64,000 nt of DNA from Chitinophagales bacterium (GCA_017303395.1 JAFLBN010000003.1:1-64000); one strand, 5' to 3'; positions 45,298 to 54,764 are shown, numbered from the stretch's first letter. Notes: a model not told the origin generated them from the sequence alone. Translations and numbers: made by a program.

Positions 45298-45927
45298 TTA
45301 GTTCCAGTTCTTCCAGTCTGATTTTATTTCTTTCAGCGCAGTGCGGAATGTATTTGCCCAATAATTGCGGAAGCCAAAACCACCGGCTTTCGACTCTACC
45401 CTTTGGGTAAACAATACAGTCTTAGACTTCATATCTACAAAGGTAACCCACATAGATGCAGTCTCTCTGCCTTTGCTCATTCCTTCCACAAAGAACATCA
45501 TACCAACACCGGAATTACCTTTAAAATCATACTTCTTAACAAGTGAAGCTACTTTTTGTTCATCCAACAACTGGAATTTATTTGCATCACTTTCAAAGAA
45601 GTTACCCTTCAGGCTGTTATTTGCTTTTTCTGTTACATCAATAGCATATTTCACTTCTGTACGCCTGATGGCATCTGCTACTTTATACCTGTCTTTTTCC
45701 GTCACAAACAGGCTATTCCATGATGGGAAGTATTTATCGCGCATCTGGCTGTTAGTTATTTCGCCTGCATCCTGCCATTGTGTAGCATCCCCTATAAATT
45801 TAAGTTGAGAAAAATCGAGCCCCAGCCAGGTAACAGGTACATCTGCATTGAATACATCTTCTTTCTTCTGTGCAAAAACATTGATGGAAAGCAATGTGGC
45901 TAAAGCCAATACAAATAAGTTTTTCAT
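45298..45927 (-). CDS. Conserved secreted protein inside the polyene-like cluster
   Basis: The 209-residue protein has a signal peptide (about 1-19, ending in VFAQ). The mature part contains WLGLDFSQLKFIG and a long strand-rich region with aromatic residues; no known domain is recognised. It lies in the middle of the ACP-to-ketosynthase operon, with gaps of 12 and 10 bases, so it is probably transcribed with it. A role in export or attachment of the lipid product is only a guess. Confidence 0.75.
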   Translation of the reverse strand: MKNLFVLALATLLSINVFAQKKEDVFNADVPVTWLGLDFSQLKFIGDATQWQDAGEITNSQMRDKYFPSWNSLFVTEKDRYKVADAIRRTEVKYAIDVTEKANNSLKGNFFESDANKFQLLDEQKVASLVKKYDFKGNSGVGMMFFVEGMSKGRETASMWVTFVDMKSKTVLFTQRVESKAGGFGFRNYWANTFRTALKEIKSDWKNWN

Positions 45928-45939
45928 GACGTTGATATT

Positions 45940-46356
45940 TTAAGATTCCTGTAAAAATATTTTGAGCTCGCAATTGGCTATCTCTTTCCCCTTATTGAAA
46001 ACCCGGCCCTGTACGATATGCACATTCAATACCTGGGTTTTAAAACTAACCTCAGTAGTAATGGTATCACCAACTGCAGGCATATCTAAAACGTTTAAAG
46101 CTTTTAAAGCCCCTATAAAACCTACAGGAACAGGCTTACCTTGCTCCATAAGGCTATATCCGGTACCGGCAGCGGCAGTTTGCGCCATGTTTTCAACCAA
46201 TCCGGGTTCTGTAAACTTACCATCCTCTACAAAAAGGTGACCTTCTCTGATCGTAAATGTAGTTTCTGATACGGTTCCGTCTGCCTTTACAATGCTATCT
46301 ATCATTACAAATGGCGGACGCTGAGGAATGTATTGTAGGATATCCTGACTGCTCAT
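45940..46356 (-). CDS. 3-hydroxyacyl-ACP dehydratase-like protein (FabZ/ApeP type)
   Basis: From ATG 46356 the protein has 138 residues and a hotdog fold. It has the FabZ-like IPQRPPFVMID start and the GLVENMAQTAAAG central helix, with the active-site pair shifted as in the aryl-polyene dehydratases. It would form a trans double bond on the growing chain. The ATG overlaps the acyltransferase stop (ATGA), which decides the start over the TTG at 46365. Confidence 0.85.
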   Translation of the reverse strand: MSSQDILQYIPQRPPFVMIDSIVKADGTVSETTFTIREGHLFVEDGKFTEPGLVENMAQTAAAGTGYSLMEQGKPVPVGFIGALKALNVLDMPAVGDTITTEVSFKTQVLNVHIVQGRVFNKGKEIANCELKIFLQES

Positions 46357-47240
46357 TTCTTCCAAAAATCAAAATAGTTAAACCATTGCTCGGGGTACTG
46401 CTTCAGCATTTTTTCTACCAGTGCAACATAATCATCCAGCATTAACTCCATACCGATAGTCCCTCTGCCCTCATAAGTTTTGCTTTTGAAAGCATAAAAA
46501 TGGTAGTGAAAATTAGTCTCTTTAAACGCAAAAACAAAGCATACAGGTGCTTTTAGTTTGGATGCCAGTATAAATGGCCCTGCAGGAAATAATGCTTCTT
46601 CCCCCAAAAACACATGCTTCATAGTTCGGTTGCCCGGACGAAACCTGTCTGCATGCAGGCAAATCAGCTCGTTGCGATTCAGTGCAGCCGACATTTCATA
46701 AATGTGTGACTGGTCTTCTCGTATATAAATTATATTAAATGAGCGTTTACTGTCAAACTGCTCCATATAGGCCTTCATCTGCTCGCCCTCACCATCATAC
46801 ATCACAATATTAATCTTAGCCTCAATACGGTTCAGCAAATGGCCAGCAGTTTCCCAATTACCAAGGTGAGCACTTACCAATACACCGCCTTTACCGTCTT
46901 TTACAAGTTGCTCAATATGTTCTATGCCCTCATGCGTAAAGCTCAGTTCCTTACCCTGACCTGATAGTACAGCTATTTTATCAATCAGCGTTTGCCCGAA
47001 TACCATCAGGTTCTTTTTAATGAGACGAGATGCATCTGCAGCACTGTAACCCATACGTTGTGTGTACAGGTATCGCAAAGGATTTGTGGCTGCTTTTACA
47101 AACAGACGATAATAAAATGTAACGAAATGCAGTAAAGTGTATGCCGACTTTAGCCCCCCCTTTTTCAGGAGCCATACAAATATTCTGTAACCTAGAGGAG
47201 TACCCCGTGAGCGTCCTTTCCAGGCTTCAGTATCAGGCAT
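46353..47240 (-). CDS. LpxL/HtrB-like lysophospholipid acyltransferase
   Basis: The 295-residue protein is a membrane-associated acyltransferase of the lipid A late-acyltransferase family. One hydrophobic helix near 36-52 is followed by the catalytic HLGNWE motif (near 125-130), then DRFRPGNR and GPFILASKLKAP. In aryl-polyene clusters such enzymes attach the polyene to a lipid. It overlaps the ACP gene by 8 bases and the dehydratase gene by 4, so the three are translationally coupled. Confidence 0.87.
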   Translation of the reverse strand: MPDTEAWKGRSRGTPLGYRIFVWLLKKGGLKSAYTLLHFVTFYYRLFVKAATNPLRYLYTQRMGYSAADASRLIKKNLMVFGQTLIDKIAVLSGQGKELSFTHEGIEHIEQLVKDGKGGVLVSAHLGNWETAGHLLNRIEAKINIVMYDGEGEQMKAYMEQFDSKRSFNIIYIREDQSHIYEMSAALNRNELICLHADRFRPGNRTMKHVFLGEEALFPAGPFILASKLKAPVCFVFAFKETNFHYHFYAFKSKTYEGRGTIGMELMLDDYVALVEKMLKQYPEQWFNYFDFWKK

Positions 47241-47487
47241 TGGCAGATTGCAAACGGTTGGCTACGTAATCGTAAAAATCCTGCATAGTAACCATAGTCT
47301 GGAAGTCTTCAGGTTTTACTTTGAAACCGAAGTTCTGTTCTATAACTACAACAAGGTCTATGTAGTCAAGACTATCAAGATCAAGTGTTTCTTTCAAGTC
47401 AGCCTCTGGCAAAATAGTAGCTTCATCAACCTCAAAATCTTCTACCATGAATGCCTTGATCCGGCTGATTATTTCCTGCTGCTCCAT
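47233..47487 (-). CDS. Acyl carrier protein (cluster-specific)
   Basis: The 84-residue protein has the DSLDYIDLV motif with Ser39 as the phosphopantetheine site and an acidic composition typical of ACP. It is the first gene of the operon to the ketosynthase at 43728. Because it sits with acyltransferase, dehydratase and ketosynthase genes it is probably a dedicated carrier and not the housekeeping AcpP. Confidence 0.9.
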   Translation of the reverse strand: MEQQEIISRIKAFMVEDFEVDEATILPEADLKETLDLDSLDYIDLVVVIEQNFGFKVKPEDFQTMVTMQDFYDYVANRLQSANA

Positions 47488-47562
47488 ATAGATACTTAGA
47501 ACGTCGGGGTTTTACGTTTGAATTAAGTTATTTATCGCTATGTATCAATACATAACAATGCA

Positions 47563-47570
47563 CAAATTTA
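47563..47570 (-). promoter_or_regulatory. Candidate -7 element of the ACP operon
   Basis: TAAATTTG on the minus strand, giving a leader of about 70 bases to the ACP ATG at 47487. The -33 box is not clear. Confidence 0.35.
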
Positions 47571-47600
47571 ATAAAGATATTTGGAATAGCAGCGAAATGG

Positions 47601-47627
47601 AGAGGTGCAAATCAGAAATGCACCTCT
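47601..47627 (-). terminator. Hairpin at the 3' end of the 88-residue protein gene
   Basis: AGAGGTGCA and TGCACCTCT are perfect 9-base arms with a 9-base loop. The stop codon at 47612-47614 lies in the loop. No T run follows, so termination is not certain. Confidence 0.4.
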
Positions 47628-47878
47628 ATAAGACTGTTTAAAGGAATATTTTGACCACCTTTTATTTGCAGGTATTTGTCCGTGACAGACCATACAGTGG
47701 TGCTGATACTACGTGGCCCTTGGGTAGTTTCAAACGTTATCGTCGTTTTCCCCTTAAATTCATTACCCAGCCTTGTAGCGTATTGCAGTTCTTTTTGCCA
47801 ATGTTCCGTATTATCTACAAATGCAGGAACGATGGTGTAGTTAGATACTTCTTCTTTTTCTATTAGGGTTGCCATCAT
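47612..47878 (-). CDS. Conserved small cytoplasmic protein of unknown function
   Basis: The 88-residue protein has no signal peptide or membrane helix (start 47878 or the adjacent ATG 47875). Its strands, such as TTITFET and SVTDKYLQIKGG, suggest a small beta barrel. I recognise no named domain. It lies between the lipoprotein/TonB unit and the ACP operon and ends in a hairpin. Confidence 0.65.
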   Translation of the reverse strand: MMATLIEKEEVSNYTIVPAFVDNTEHWQKELQYATRLGNEFKGKTTITFETTQGPRSISTTVWSVTDKYLQIKGGQNIPLNSLIEVHF

Positions 47879-47923
47879 ACACTATTTAATCTTTACTTAA
47901 ATATACATAATAATATAAAAACA

Positions 47924-47956
47924 AAATGCCTGCGAAAAAAGTTTTCACAGGCATTT
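47924..47956 (-). terminator. Intrinsic terminator of the TonB receptor-lipoprotein unit
   Basis: AAATGCCTG and CAGGCATTT pair as the outer stem, and GAAAA/TTTTC pair inside after one mismatch. It lies 32 bases after the lipoprotein stop on the minus strand. Confidence 0.8.
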
Positions 47957-47987
47957 ATCATTAACAATTGACGTTCAATATGTTTAA

Positions 47988-48563
47988 CTATTGCAGCTTA
48001 ACATTAAATATAGCTTCAACATCAGTTTCACCACCTGCTGCATCCGGTGTGGTAGCAGCCTTATTTGTTGGTTCATGCTTTAAAGTAAGCGTAAGTGCTC
48101 CTGTACCCGCCGTAGCTGTAGTAAACTTGATTTTTTGGTTCAACGGATTACCGTTACCATCCTTGTTGCCATCGCTAAAGCTTACAGAACCTGCACCTGT
48201 AACAGGAGCTGATTGAAATAAAAACAAGTGATCATTGCTCTCATTTTTCACTTCTTCAGTCACGTCTTCGGCCGGAGATTTCTTTTCATTGAGTAATGTA
48301 ACTTCTACATCATATTGTTTCCCTGGTGCAAGTACTATATCATCTTTCGTAACAGTACCTTGTGTAGTACTCCCAAAACCATTTTCAACCTTGTACACAA
48401 AGGTTTTATTAAACCCTTCGCTGTTAGTTACATTCAGTTTTACAGTTGTAATCAGTTCCTGCTCTACCGGAGTAGGAGTTGCTACTTCGTCTTTCTTACA
48501 TGCTGTAAATGATACAGCTGCTAATGTTGCTATCGTTGCGTATTTAATGATATTGTTTTTCAT
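47988..48563 (-). CDS. Lipoprotein partner of the TonB receptor
   Basis: The 191-residue protein has a lipobox (SFTAC at about residue 21) followed by KKDE. The rest is beta-rich, with NGNPL, TGALTLTLKHEP and a final GGETDVEAIFNVKL strand. This matches small lipoproteins that pair with TonB receptors in Bacteroidota and are sometimes named type 1 periplasmic-binding-fold proteins. It starts 23 bases after the receptor stop. It probably binds the ligand at the outer surface, which is inference. Confidence 0.8.
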   Translation of the reverse strand: MKNNIIKYATIATLAAVSFTACKKDEVATPTPVEQELITTVKLNVTNSEGFNKTFVYKVENGFGSTTQGTVTKDDIVLAPGKQYDVEVTLLNEKKSPAEDVTEEVKNESNDHLFLFQSAPVTGAGSVSFSDGNKDGNGNPLNQKIKFTTATAGTGALTLTLKHEPTNKAATTPDAAGGETDVEAIFNVKLQ

Positions 48564-48586
48564 AACTATTGAATGTTTTAAAATTG

Positions 48587-50923
48587 TTAGTTTTTAGAAA
48601 TTAATCCGTAAAAATTGAATGGGACACGTAGCCTTAGTACTACGTTCGTTCCCGGTTGATTGATGAAATACCTGAATGCATCCAGATAATCTCGGTATTG
48701 CTGGTTAAGCGCATTCATTACTGTAATGCTGAAATAAATAGGATGACCACTACGCATGATAGTTACACCTGCTTCTGCATCCATTACAAAATAATCTGCA
48801 GGCGGGTGTGGGTAGTCTATCTGGTCAAAGTTTGCAGGTATACGCCATTGTCTGAAAACATACCTGCCATCTGCACCTACATACACATCCTTAATGGTCT
48901 TACCAAGATTAAATGAGTATTTGATACCACCTGAAATGCGGTCTGCAGGCATCAGTATCAACCAGTCTTTTTGCTGCACATCTCTTGCAAAAAGAATAGA
49001 TGCTTTCAGATGTGTTTCCAGCGATTTAACAGGATAATACCTTACCGATGCGTCAATGCCATTTAGCCAAGCATTTGTCTGTGTATACCTGAAGCTTTTA
49101 AAATACCCCCTGATAGTAAGTATGTCCGCATCAGGTTTCAGGTAAATGAAGTCATTGATATACTGAGAATACAGCGATAGTTCCAGATGCAGTTTATCGG
49201 GCACATTATACCCTGTTTCAATATTCAGGCTATATGCTTTTTCGGGCTTCAGTTTTTTATCACCCAGCTCTATACGTGCCGCACCATGATGCAAACCAGA
49301 ACTGAACAGCTCACTTGCTTGCGGGGCCCTCCATGCATTAGCCAGCGTTACACTCCATTCCCAGTTAGGCTTAGGTTTATACCTCAACCCAATTGTTCCC
49401 GAAGCATTACTGTAATCGAACAGATAACGCACTATCGTCTGGTTATTACCTTCAGGATTGAAGACTTCATAATGCCTGTAGTCATAACGCGCACCTGCTT
49501 CAAGTGTTACTTTATTCAACCTGTAACGCTCTATAATGTATGCTGCAAAACCCGGGCTGCGATAGTTGGGTATAAATACCCTGTCGCCATCCCGCATATA
49601 GTTTTCCTGATATGTACCATCTATCCCTACCTGCCCGCTGATGCCTGCTACAGGCTTGTGTTCCAGGTTCAGGTTAAGGCTTTGAGTATTTAATGTCAGG
49701 TTTAGCTGCGCTTTATCGCTATTGCCACGTATAATGTCGTACTCTTGCCTGTAGTTGTGCTGATAAGCATATACAAGGCTTAAAGCACCTGCGCGCGTAT
49801 CTGTATTCATTTTTAGCTTCGCAAGGTCGTGCACTACGTGCTGCATAGGTCGGTCTATCTGATAGCTGAATCCTGCATTAACCAAAGGCGTATCACTGTT
49901 GATAGCTGCCATCAGATCTGCCTGATTACCGGTATGAGACCCACGGTATATTCCGAGCTTCGTATTGAAATGGCTATAGAAAGCCTCTACACCAAAGTGA
50001 GCTCTTTTATATGCCATGGTAGCAGAATAATTCTGCTCTTCAGTACCTGTATTAGCCGCCCAATAATCAGGGATATGATAATTTCCACCTTGCTTCAACG
50101 TACCCTGCAACCTGATGCCTAGCCCTTTTATGTACTTAAAACCATGCTCTACAGTTGCGGAAGCTACACCCATGCGGTTGTTGCTAAAACCCGCGAGGTT
50201 TACCTCTCCGCCCCAGCCAATCATAGTCCTGACGGCAGAAGGCTCTACTAATACCACGCCACCTATAGCATCTGTGCCATAGCGTACACCTGATGCACCT
50301 TTTAGCACAGTGATATTATTGGCAAGAAACGGGTCTATGTTTGGTGCATGTTCTCCACCCCATTGCTGGTCTTCCTGACGAATACCATTGTTGAGTATGA
50401 TGATACGATTGCTGTGCAAACCATGGATGACAGGTTTGGCTATTGTAGCACCGTTAGATAACACCGAAACACCATTTACATTTTGCAACATATCACCCAG
50501 TGTTTTACCGCTGTTCGATACTATATCCAGTCGGTTTATGTTCCCCTTGCTCTGTATAATGGTTTTTGCACGGTCGTCAGATACCACTACCTCAGCCAGT
50601 TCTTTATCTATGTGCGAAAGGCTGAATTTGAGACTGGCATTGGCTGATATCTTGATTTCTTTTACCAAATGCTCGTAACCCGCAGCATGAAAGTGAATAT
50701 GATAAGTGCCCGAACAAGCATTGTCTATTTCAAAACGCCCGTCTTCATCCACCTCAAATTCACGTTTCATCTCGTCTATATACGCAGATACAGGAAACAG
50801 AGATTGGCCACTGTGCGTTTCTACAACCCTGCACTTGATGTTTATATTACAGGTATCCTGTGCATATACATGCTGCACAAGTACCATTAGCCATAGTATC
50901 ATGGCTATTAATACACGATTCAT
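48587..50923 (-). CDS. TonB-dependent outer-membrane receptor
   Basis: The 778-residue protein has a signal peptide (about 1-21), a carboxypeptidase-regulatory-like domain (about 28-105), a plug (about 120-235, with the NGVSVLSNGA and YGTDAIGGVV motifs) and a beta-barrel ending at the last aromatic-rich strand. It imports a ligand with energy from TonB. Between the downstream lipoprotein and the upstream HHHC protein it resembles metal-ion importers rather than SusC glycan importers. The ligand is inference. Confidence 0.92.
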   Translation of the reverse strand: MNRVLIAMILWLMVLVQHVYAQDTCNINIKCRVVETHSGQSLFPVSAYIDEMKREFEVDEDGRFEIDNACSGTYHIHFHAAGYEHLVKEIKISANASLKFSLSHIDKELAEVVVSDDRAKTIIQSKGNINRLDIVSNSGKTLGDMLQNVNGVSVLSNGATIAKPVIHGLHSNRIIILNNGIRQEDQQWGGEHAPNIDPFLANNITVLKGASGVRYGTDAIGGVVLVEPSAVRTMIGWGGEVNLAGFSNNRMGVASATVEHGFKYIKGLGIRLQGTLKQGGNYHIPDYWAANTGTEEQNYSATMAYKRAHFGVEAFYSHFNTKLGIYRGSHTGNQADLMAAINSDTPLVNAGFSYQIDRPMQHVVHDLAKLKMNTDTRAGALSLVYAYQHNYRQEYDIIRGNSDKAQLNLTLNTQSLNLNLEHKPVAGISGQVGIDGTYQENYMRDGDRVFIPNYRSPGFAAYIIERYRLNKVTLEAGARYDYRHYEVFNPEGNNQTIVRYLFDYSNASGTIGLRYKPKPNWEWSVTLANAWRAPQASELFSSGLHHGAARIELGDKKLKPEKAYSLNIETGYNVPDKLHLELSLYSQYINDFIYLKPDADILTIRGYFKSFRYTQTNAWLNGIDASVRYYPVKSLETHLKASILFARDVQQKDWLILMPADRISGGIKYSFNLGKTIKDVYVGADGRYVFRQWRIPANFDQIDYPHPPADYFVMDAEAGVTIMRSGHPIYFSITVMNALNQQYRDYLDAFRYFINQPGTNVVLRLRVPFNFYGLISKN

Positions 50924-50989
50924 ATCGTTGTCTTAATACAAAAACGAATTGGCAATGCCGCAAAAGCGGGATAGCCATTACATAATTAA

Positions 50990-51325
50990 CTATGAAATGA
51001 TTGTTGGAGGTCCACGCAGATAAGCAGTAAGCGGACTGCTTGGATTGTATGTAACGCAAGTAATGTCGGTATAAACAGGATATACCATGCGTGGTGCATG
51101 CAACTTGTATACCGGAGCATCATTAACGAAAAACGGAAGTGAATAACTTAAAAAACTACAGTGATGGTGTTCAGGCTCTATAACCAATCCGTCTTTTTCA
51201 AGATGGCTGTGTATGGTATCTGTATGGCCCGAAAACAGGTGTATATACTCCTTAGGCGTACTGCCAAACAACAGCAGTATGGCAAGCCATGTGGAAATAA
51301 CTATATGTCCTGTTTTCTTAATCAC
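50990..51325 (-). CDS. Small His-rich membrane protein, probable metal handling
   Basis: The 111-residue protein has an N-terminal hydrophobic helix (about 6-22) and a loop rich in His: LFSGHTDTIHSHLE and EPEHHHCSF. Such HHHC-type short proteins precede TonB receptors in metal-uptake loci of Bacteroidota. It lies 66 bases upstream of the receptor on the same strand and divergent from the DUF2490 gene. Confidence 0.65.
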   Translation of the reverse strand: MIKKTGHIVISTWLAILLLFGSTPKEYIHLFSGHTDTIHSHLEKDGLVIEPEHHHCSFLSYSLPFFVNDAPVYKLHAPRMVYPVYTDITCVTYNPSSPLTAYLRGPPTIIS

Positions 51326-51385
51326 AAGTATATTGCAGACGGAAACTGCTTCGCGAAGATACAGAATCCATAATTAAGCTCCCTT

Positions 51386-52153
51386 ATGACTGTATTCAGA
51401 AAAATACTGACTTTATCAATATTAACATTGTTTATTACCAATAACAGCTTTTGCCAAAGGCTTAGAGACCCTAACATAATTGGCTGGTACAATGCATTTG
51501 GAACCATATATACAGGCAAAAAGCACAAAACCTCTGTATGGTTGGAATATCAGTGGCGAAGAGATAACATCATAACCAACTGGCAACAATCACTGACGCG
51601 AGTGGGCTTACAATATCATTTCAAAAACAATGTAAGTGCGCTGCTTGGGTACGGATACATTGTAACATTCCCCTACGGAGACTACCCTGCAGGCCCCTAT
51701 CATATTCCCGAGCACAGAATATTTGAACAATTGGTATGGAATGGCAATGTTGGCAGAATTGCGCTTAATCACAGGTTGCGCTTAGAGCAGCGTTTCCTTG
51801 GAAAAGTAAACCAATCTGCGCCTGAGTATACAAGAACTGAATGGATATATCTGAATCGTGTACGCTATCAACTACGTGCTGCGGTGCCAATCAACAGGAA
51901 AAAAATTGAAAACAAAACATTCTATGCTGTAACATTCGATGAAATCTTTATCGGATTCGGCAAAAATGTAAACCAAAACATATTTGACCAAAACCGTATC
52001 GGGCTCCTTGCAGGATACCAATACAACAAAATACTACGCGGAGAAATAGGTGTTTTTAATCAAACAGTACAGCAAGCTGCATTGATTGCAGGGAAACAAG
52101 TGTATCAGTATAATAACGGATTGATGCTGAATGTGTTTATAACTAAACCTTAA
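51386..52153 (+). CDS. DUF2490 outer-membrane protein
   Basis: The 255-residue protein has a signal peptide (about 1-24) and a beta-barrel with the DUF2490 patterns WLEYQWRR, HRLRLEQRF and RVRYQLRAAVP. Its function is unknown, and the barrel suggests an outer-membrane location. It is divergent from the His-rich protein gene and its 3' end overlaps the convergent barrel protein gene by 4 bases. Confidence 0.88.
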   Translation: MTVFRKILTLSILTLFITNNSFCQRLRDPNIIGWYNAFGTIYTGKKHKTSVWLEYQWRRDNIITNWQQSLTRVGLQYHFKNNVSALLGYGYIVTFPYGDYPAGPYHIPEHRIFEQLVWNGNVGRIALNHRLRLEQRFLGKVNQSAPEYTRTEWIYLNRVRYQLRAAVPINRKKIENKTFYAVTFDEIFIGFGKNVNQNIFDQNRIGLLAGYQYNKILRGEIGVFNQTVQQAALIAGKQVYQYNNGLMLNVFITKP

Positions 52154-53001
52154 GGCTTTTCTAATGCTGCAGCACCACGCGGTTTACGTTTGGCACTTTT
52201 ATCAAAATTGATGTCGTAGCCGAGCAAACCAATTACTTCTGCATACCAGAATTTATGCCTGATACGGCCTCCGTCATCTACAGTCAATACATTCAGATAG
52301 TTAGCAAACCCACCTTTAACATTAGCCTCCAGAAACAAATTGCGTATAGGATAGAAACGGGCGCCACCTTCAAGGCCAATTACATAACCCGCTACGTGAA
52401 ACTCGTTGTCCAACCGTTTGCCCATCAGGTAGATATCAGAACGAGGTATTACCAGACCCGCCCCAGCCTTATATAAAAGGCTTGCCATACGGAAGTCTTT
52501 CTTTTTGTTACGCAATAATTCGTGATGACCCACATAATTTATCATCCAGAAATTGGCACCATTGGTATGCTCAACGTGCAGATATGAAGGATGCAAAATG
52601 GTATCCTGCCAGTTAACTTGCTGGCCATTTATCTGCCCTGTAATATCGTACGGCTGATAATCTGTAACCACATACTTTGTATGGTCATAGTTCAGCTCTA
52701 TTGAGTGGGTTTTCTTTTTATTAAGGAAAAAGCCAATTCGGAAAGAGTTTTGCGGAATAGTGATATCTAATGGATTGGTTCGAAAACCTGAAAAGTCGGG
52801 TTTATCTTCAGCTTTTACCTTATGTACAGTGAAATCATATTTGCTGCCGTTAGAAAAATGCAAATCGCTACGAGTATACCAATCGCGATTGTACCCCCAT
52901 TGCAAATACATACCTGTAAGTACGGGTTTGGTATTTATGATTTGTGCCTGAGAACTAAAACTTGCTAAAGCGGCTAATGCCAATAATGCTATACGGCGCA
53001 T
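52150..53001 (-). CDS. Putative outer-membrane beta-barrel protein
   Basis: The 283-residue protein has a signal peptide (about 1-19, ending in SQAQ) and a mature part of alternating strands (SIELNYDHTKYVV, FLEANVKGGFANYL) with many aromatic residues. It has a short basic tail (KSAKRKPRGAA). No family is recognised with confidence. It overlaps the DUF2490 gene end by 4 bases. Confidence 0.75.
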   Translation of the reverse strand: MRRIALLALAALASFSSQAQIINTKPVLTGMYLQWGYNRDWYTRSDLHFSNGSKYDFTVHKVKAEDKPDFSGFRTNPLDITIPQNSFRIGFFLNKKKTHSIELNYDHTKYVVTDYQPYDITGQINGQQVNWQDTILHPSYLHVEHTNGANFWMINYVGHHELLRNKKKDFRMASLLYKAGAGLVIPRSDIYLMGKRLDNEFHVAGYVIGLEGGARFYPIRNLFLEANVKGGFANYLNVLTVDDGGRIRHKFWYAEVIGLLGYDINFDKSAKRKPRGAAALEKP

Positions 53002-53064
53002 ACGAATAAAAGCTAAAATCGCTGCAAAGCTATCGTAAAAAGGAATACAAATAATTGACCTGTA

Positions 53065-54240
53065 TTATAGTTTTTCGATAACGCCTGCAATACCCTGCCC
53101 ACCACCTACACATGCTGTAACAATACCATACTTTTTGCCAAGCCTTTCCATATCATTCAGCATTTGGATGGTGAGCTTAGCACCACTACAACCCAGCGGA
53201 TGTCCCAAGGCTATTGCACCACCGTTAATATTGACGATATCAGGATTCAGCCCAAGCTCACGAATTACGGCCAATGATTGAGATGCAAATGCTTCGTTCA
53301 GCTCTATCAGGTCTATTTGCCCCAGATTCAGCCCTGTTTGTTTCAAAACTTTCGGCACAGCAGCTACAGGGCCAATACCCATGATGCGAGGCTCTACACC
53401 TGCCACGGCACACCCTACCAACCTGCCCCACGGGTTCAAGCCGAGTTGTGCCATCAGCCTTTCGCTCATTACAATTACAAATGCAGCACCGTCTGATGTT
53501 TGTGATGAATTGCCGGCAGTAACAGAGCCACCTTGTGCAAATACAGGAGGTAGCTTTGCCAATGCTTCTATACTGGTATCGGCACGTGGCCCTTCATCTG
53601 TATCTACAATTATATCCCGTTCAGTTCTTTTGTTCTTCTCATTCAGGTATACCTCTTTTACCGTAACTGGCAGGATACCTTTTTTGAAATAACCTTCCTT
53701 AATAGCCGTAATTGCCTTTTGGTGAGATTGGTAAGAAAAAGCATCCTGTGCATCACGAGGCACACCAAAATCCTTAGCTACCTGTTCAGCTGTTAGCCCC
53801 ATACTCAAGTAGTAGTCACCGTTATCTTTTACGATATCATAGTTGGGCATAGTACGCCATCCTGCCGTAGGTACAAGGCTCATACTTTCAGTACCACCCG
53901 CAATGATACACTCTGCCTGCCCCATCTGAATTTTGGCTGTGGCAATGGCAATGGTTTCTAACCCAGATGCACAATAACGATTGACAGTAACGCCGGGTGC
54001 CCATTCACCTACTGCACGATTGGCTATAATGCGCCCTACCTGCAAGCCCTGTTCCGCTTCAGGCACTGCATTACCCACTATCACATCATCTATCAGTTTC
54101 GGGTCCAGTTGTGGCACACTTGCCAGCAAACCTCTTATCACATCTACTGCCAAATCATCGGGACGATAATTGCGAAACGCGCCACGTTTTGATTTGGTAA
54201 CTGCCGTACGATACCCTGCTATGATGTATGCCGATTGCAT
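53065..54240 (-). CDS. Acetyl-CoA C-acyltransferase (thiolase)
   Basis: The 391-residue enzyme catalyses the last step of beta-oxidation or its reverse. The nucleophile is Cys90 (NRYCASGLE), with His near 347 ([10 protein letters not shown]) and the second Cys near 377 (TACVGGGQG). Length fits degradative thiolases (FadA/FadI type). No partner hydratase-dehydrogenase gene is adjacent. It is divergent from the CoA-binding protein gene. Confidence 0.93.
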   Translation of the reverse strand: MQSAYIIAGYRTAVTKSKRGAFRNYRPDDLAVDVIRGLLASVPQLDPKLIDDVIVGNAVPEAEQGLQVGRIIANRAVGEWAPGVTVNRYCASGLETIAIATAKIQMGQAECIIAGGTESMSLVPTAGWRTMPNYDIVKDNGDYYLSMGLTAEQVAKDFGVPRDAQDAFSYQSHQKAITAIKEGYFKKGILPVTVKEVYLNEKNKRTERDIIVDTDEGPRADTSIEALAKLPPVFAQGGSVTAGNSSQTSDGAAFVIVMSERLMAQLGLNPWGRLVGCAVAGVEPRIMGIGPVAAVPKVLKQTGLNLGQIDLIELNEAFASQSLAVIRELGLNPDIVNINGGAIALGHPLGCSGAKLTIQMLNDMERLGKKYGIVTACVGGGQGIAGVIEKL

Positions 54241-54382
54241 ATAGAAATCATTATTAATAGTGAATAGCTAAACGCTTTACTAAAGTTACCAAATATCCCG
54301 TGCAATACATTGTTAAACTATCAATAAGCTACAATGATAGTTGTATAAGCCCTGTAGTAGCGAAATAGCGTAATTTTACATT

Positions 54383-54742
54383 ATGAAAAAGACAGTAGTA
54401 TTAGGCGCATCAGAAAATCCATCCAGATATAGTTTTATGGCTACCAGCAGGCTTGTTGCACATGGGCACACTGTTGTTGCAATCGGAAACAAAGAGGGTA
54501 AAATCGGAAACACGGACATTATTAAAGAACACCCTGCAATGGACGATGTTGATACTGTAACACTATACCTGAACCCTACTAACCAAAAACCTTATTATGA
54601 CTACATTCTGTCATTAAAACCCAAACGTGTCATCTTCAACCCGGGCACTGAAAACCCTGAACTGGAAGAAATGGTAGAGGCACAGGGCGCAAAAGCCATG
54701 GAGGCTTGCACACTGGTATTGCTGAGTACAGGGCAGTACTGA
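54383..54742 (+). CDS. CoA-binding domain protein (YccU-like)
   Basis: The 119-residue protein is a single Rossmann-like CoA-binding domain with VVLGASENPSRYS at the N terminus and FNPGTENPELEE later. The family binds CoA and its role is unclear. It has a monocistronic look, with a terminator-like hairpin just after it. The neighbouring thiolase gene is divergent. Confidence 0.9.
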   Translation: MKKTVVLGASENPSRYSFMATSRLVAHGHTVVAIGNKEGKIGNTDIIKEHPAMDDVDTVTLYLNPTNQKPYYDYILSLKPKRVIFNPGTENPELEEMVEAQGAKAMEACTLVLLSTGQY

Positions 54743-54764
54743 GGACTTGAATATATTATATGAT

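Noticed and set aside
44754-45410. 218-codon open frame on the plus strand
   Set aside because: It is antisense to the ketosynthase, thioesterase and unknown-protein genes, all of which have clear family or signal-peptide features.
49187-49693. 168-codon open frame on the plus strand
   Set aside because: It is antisense to the TonB receptor barrel and has no supporting features.
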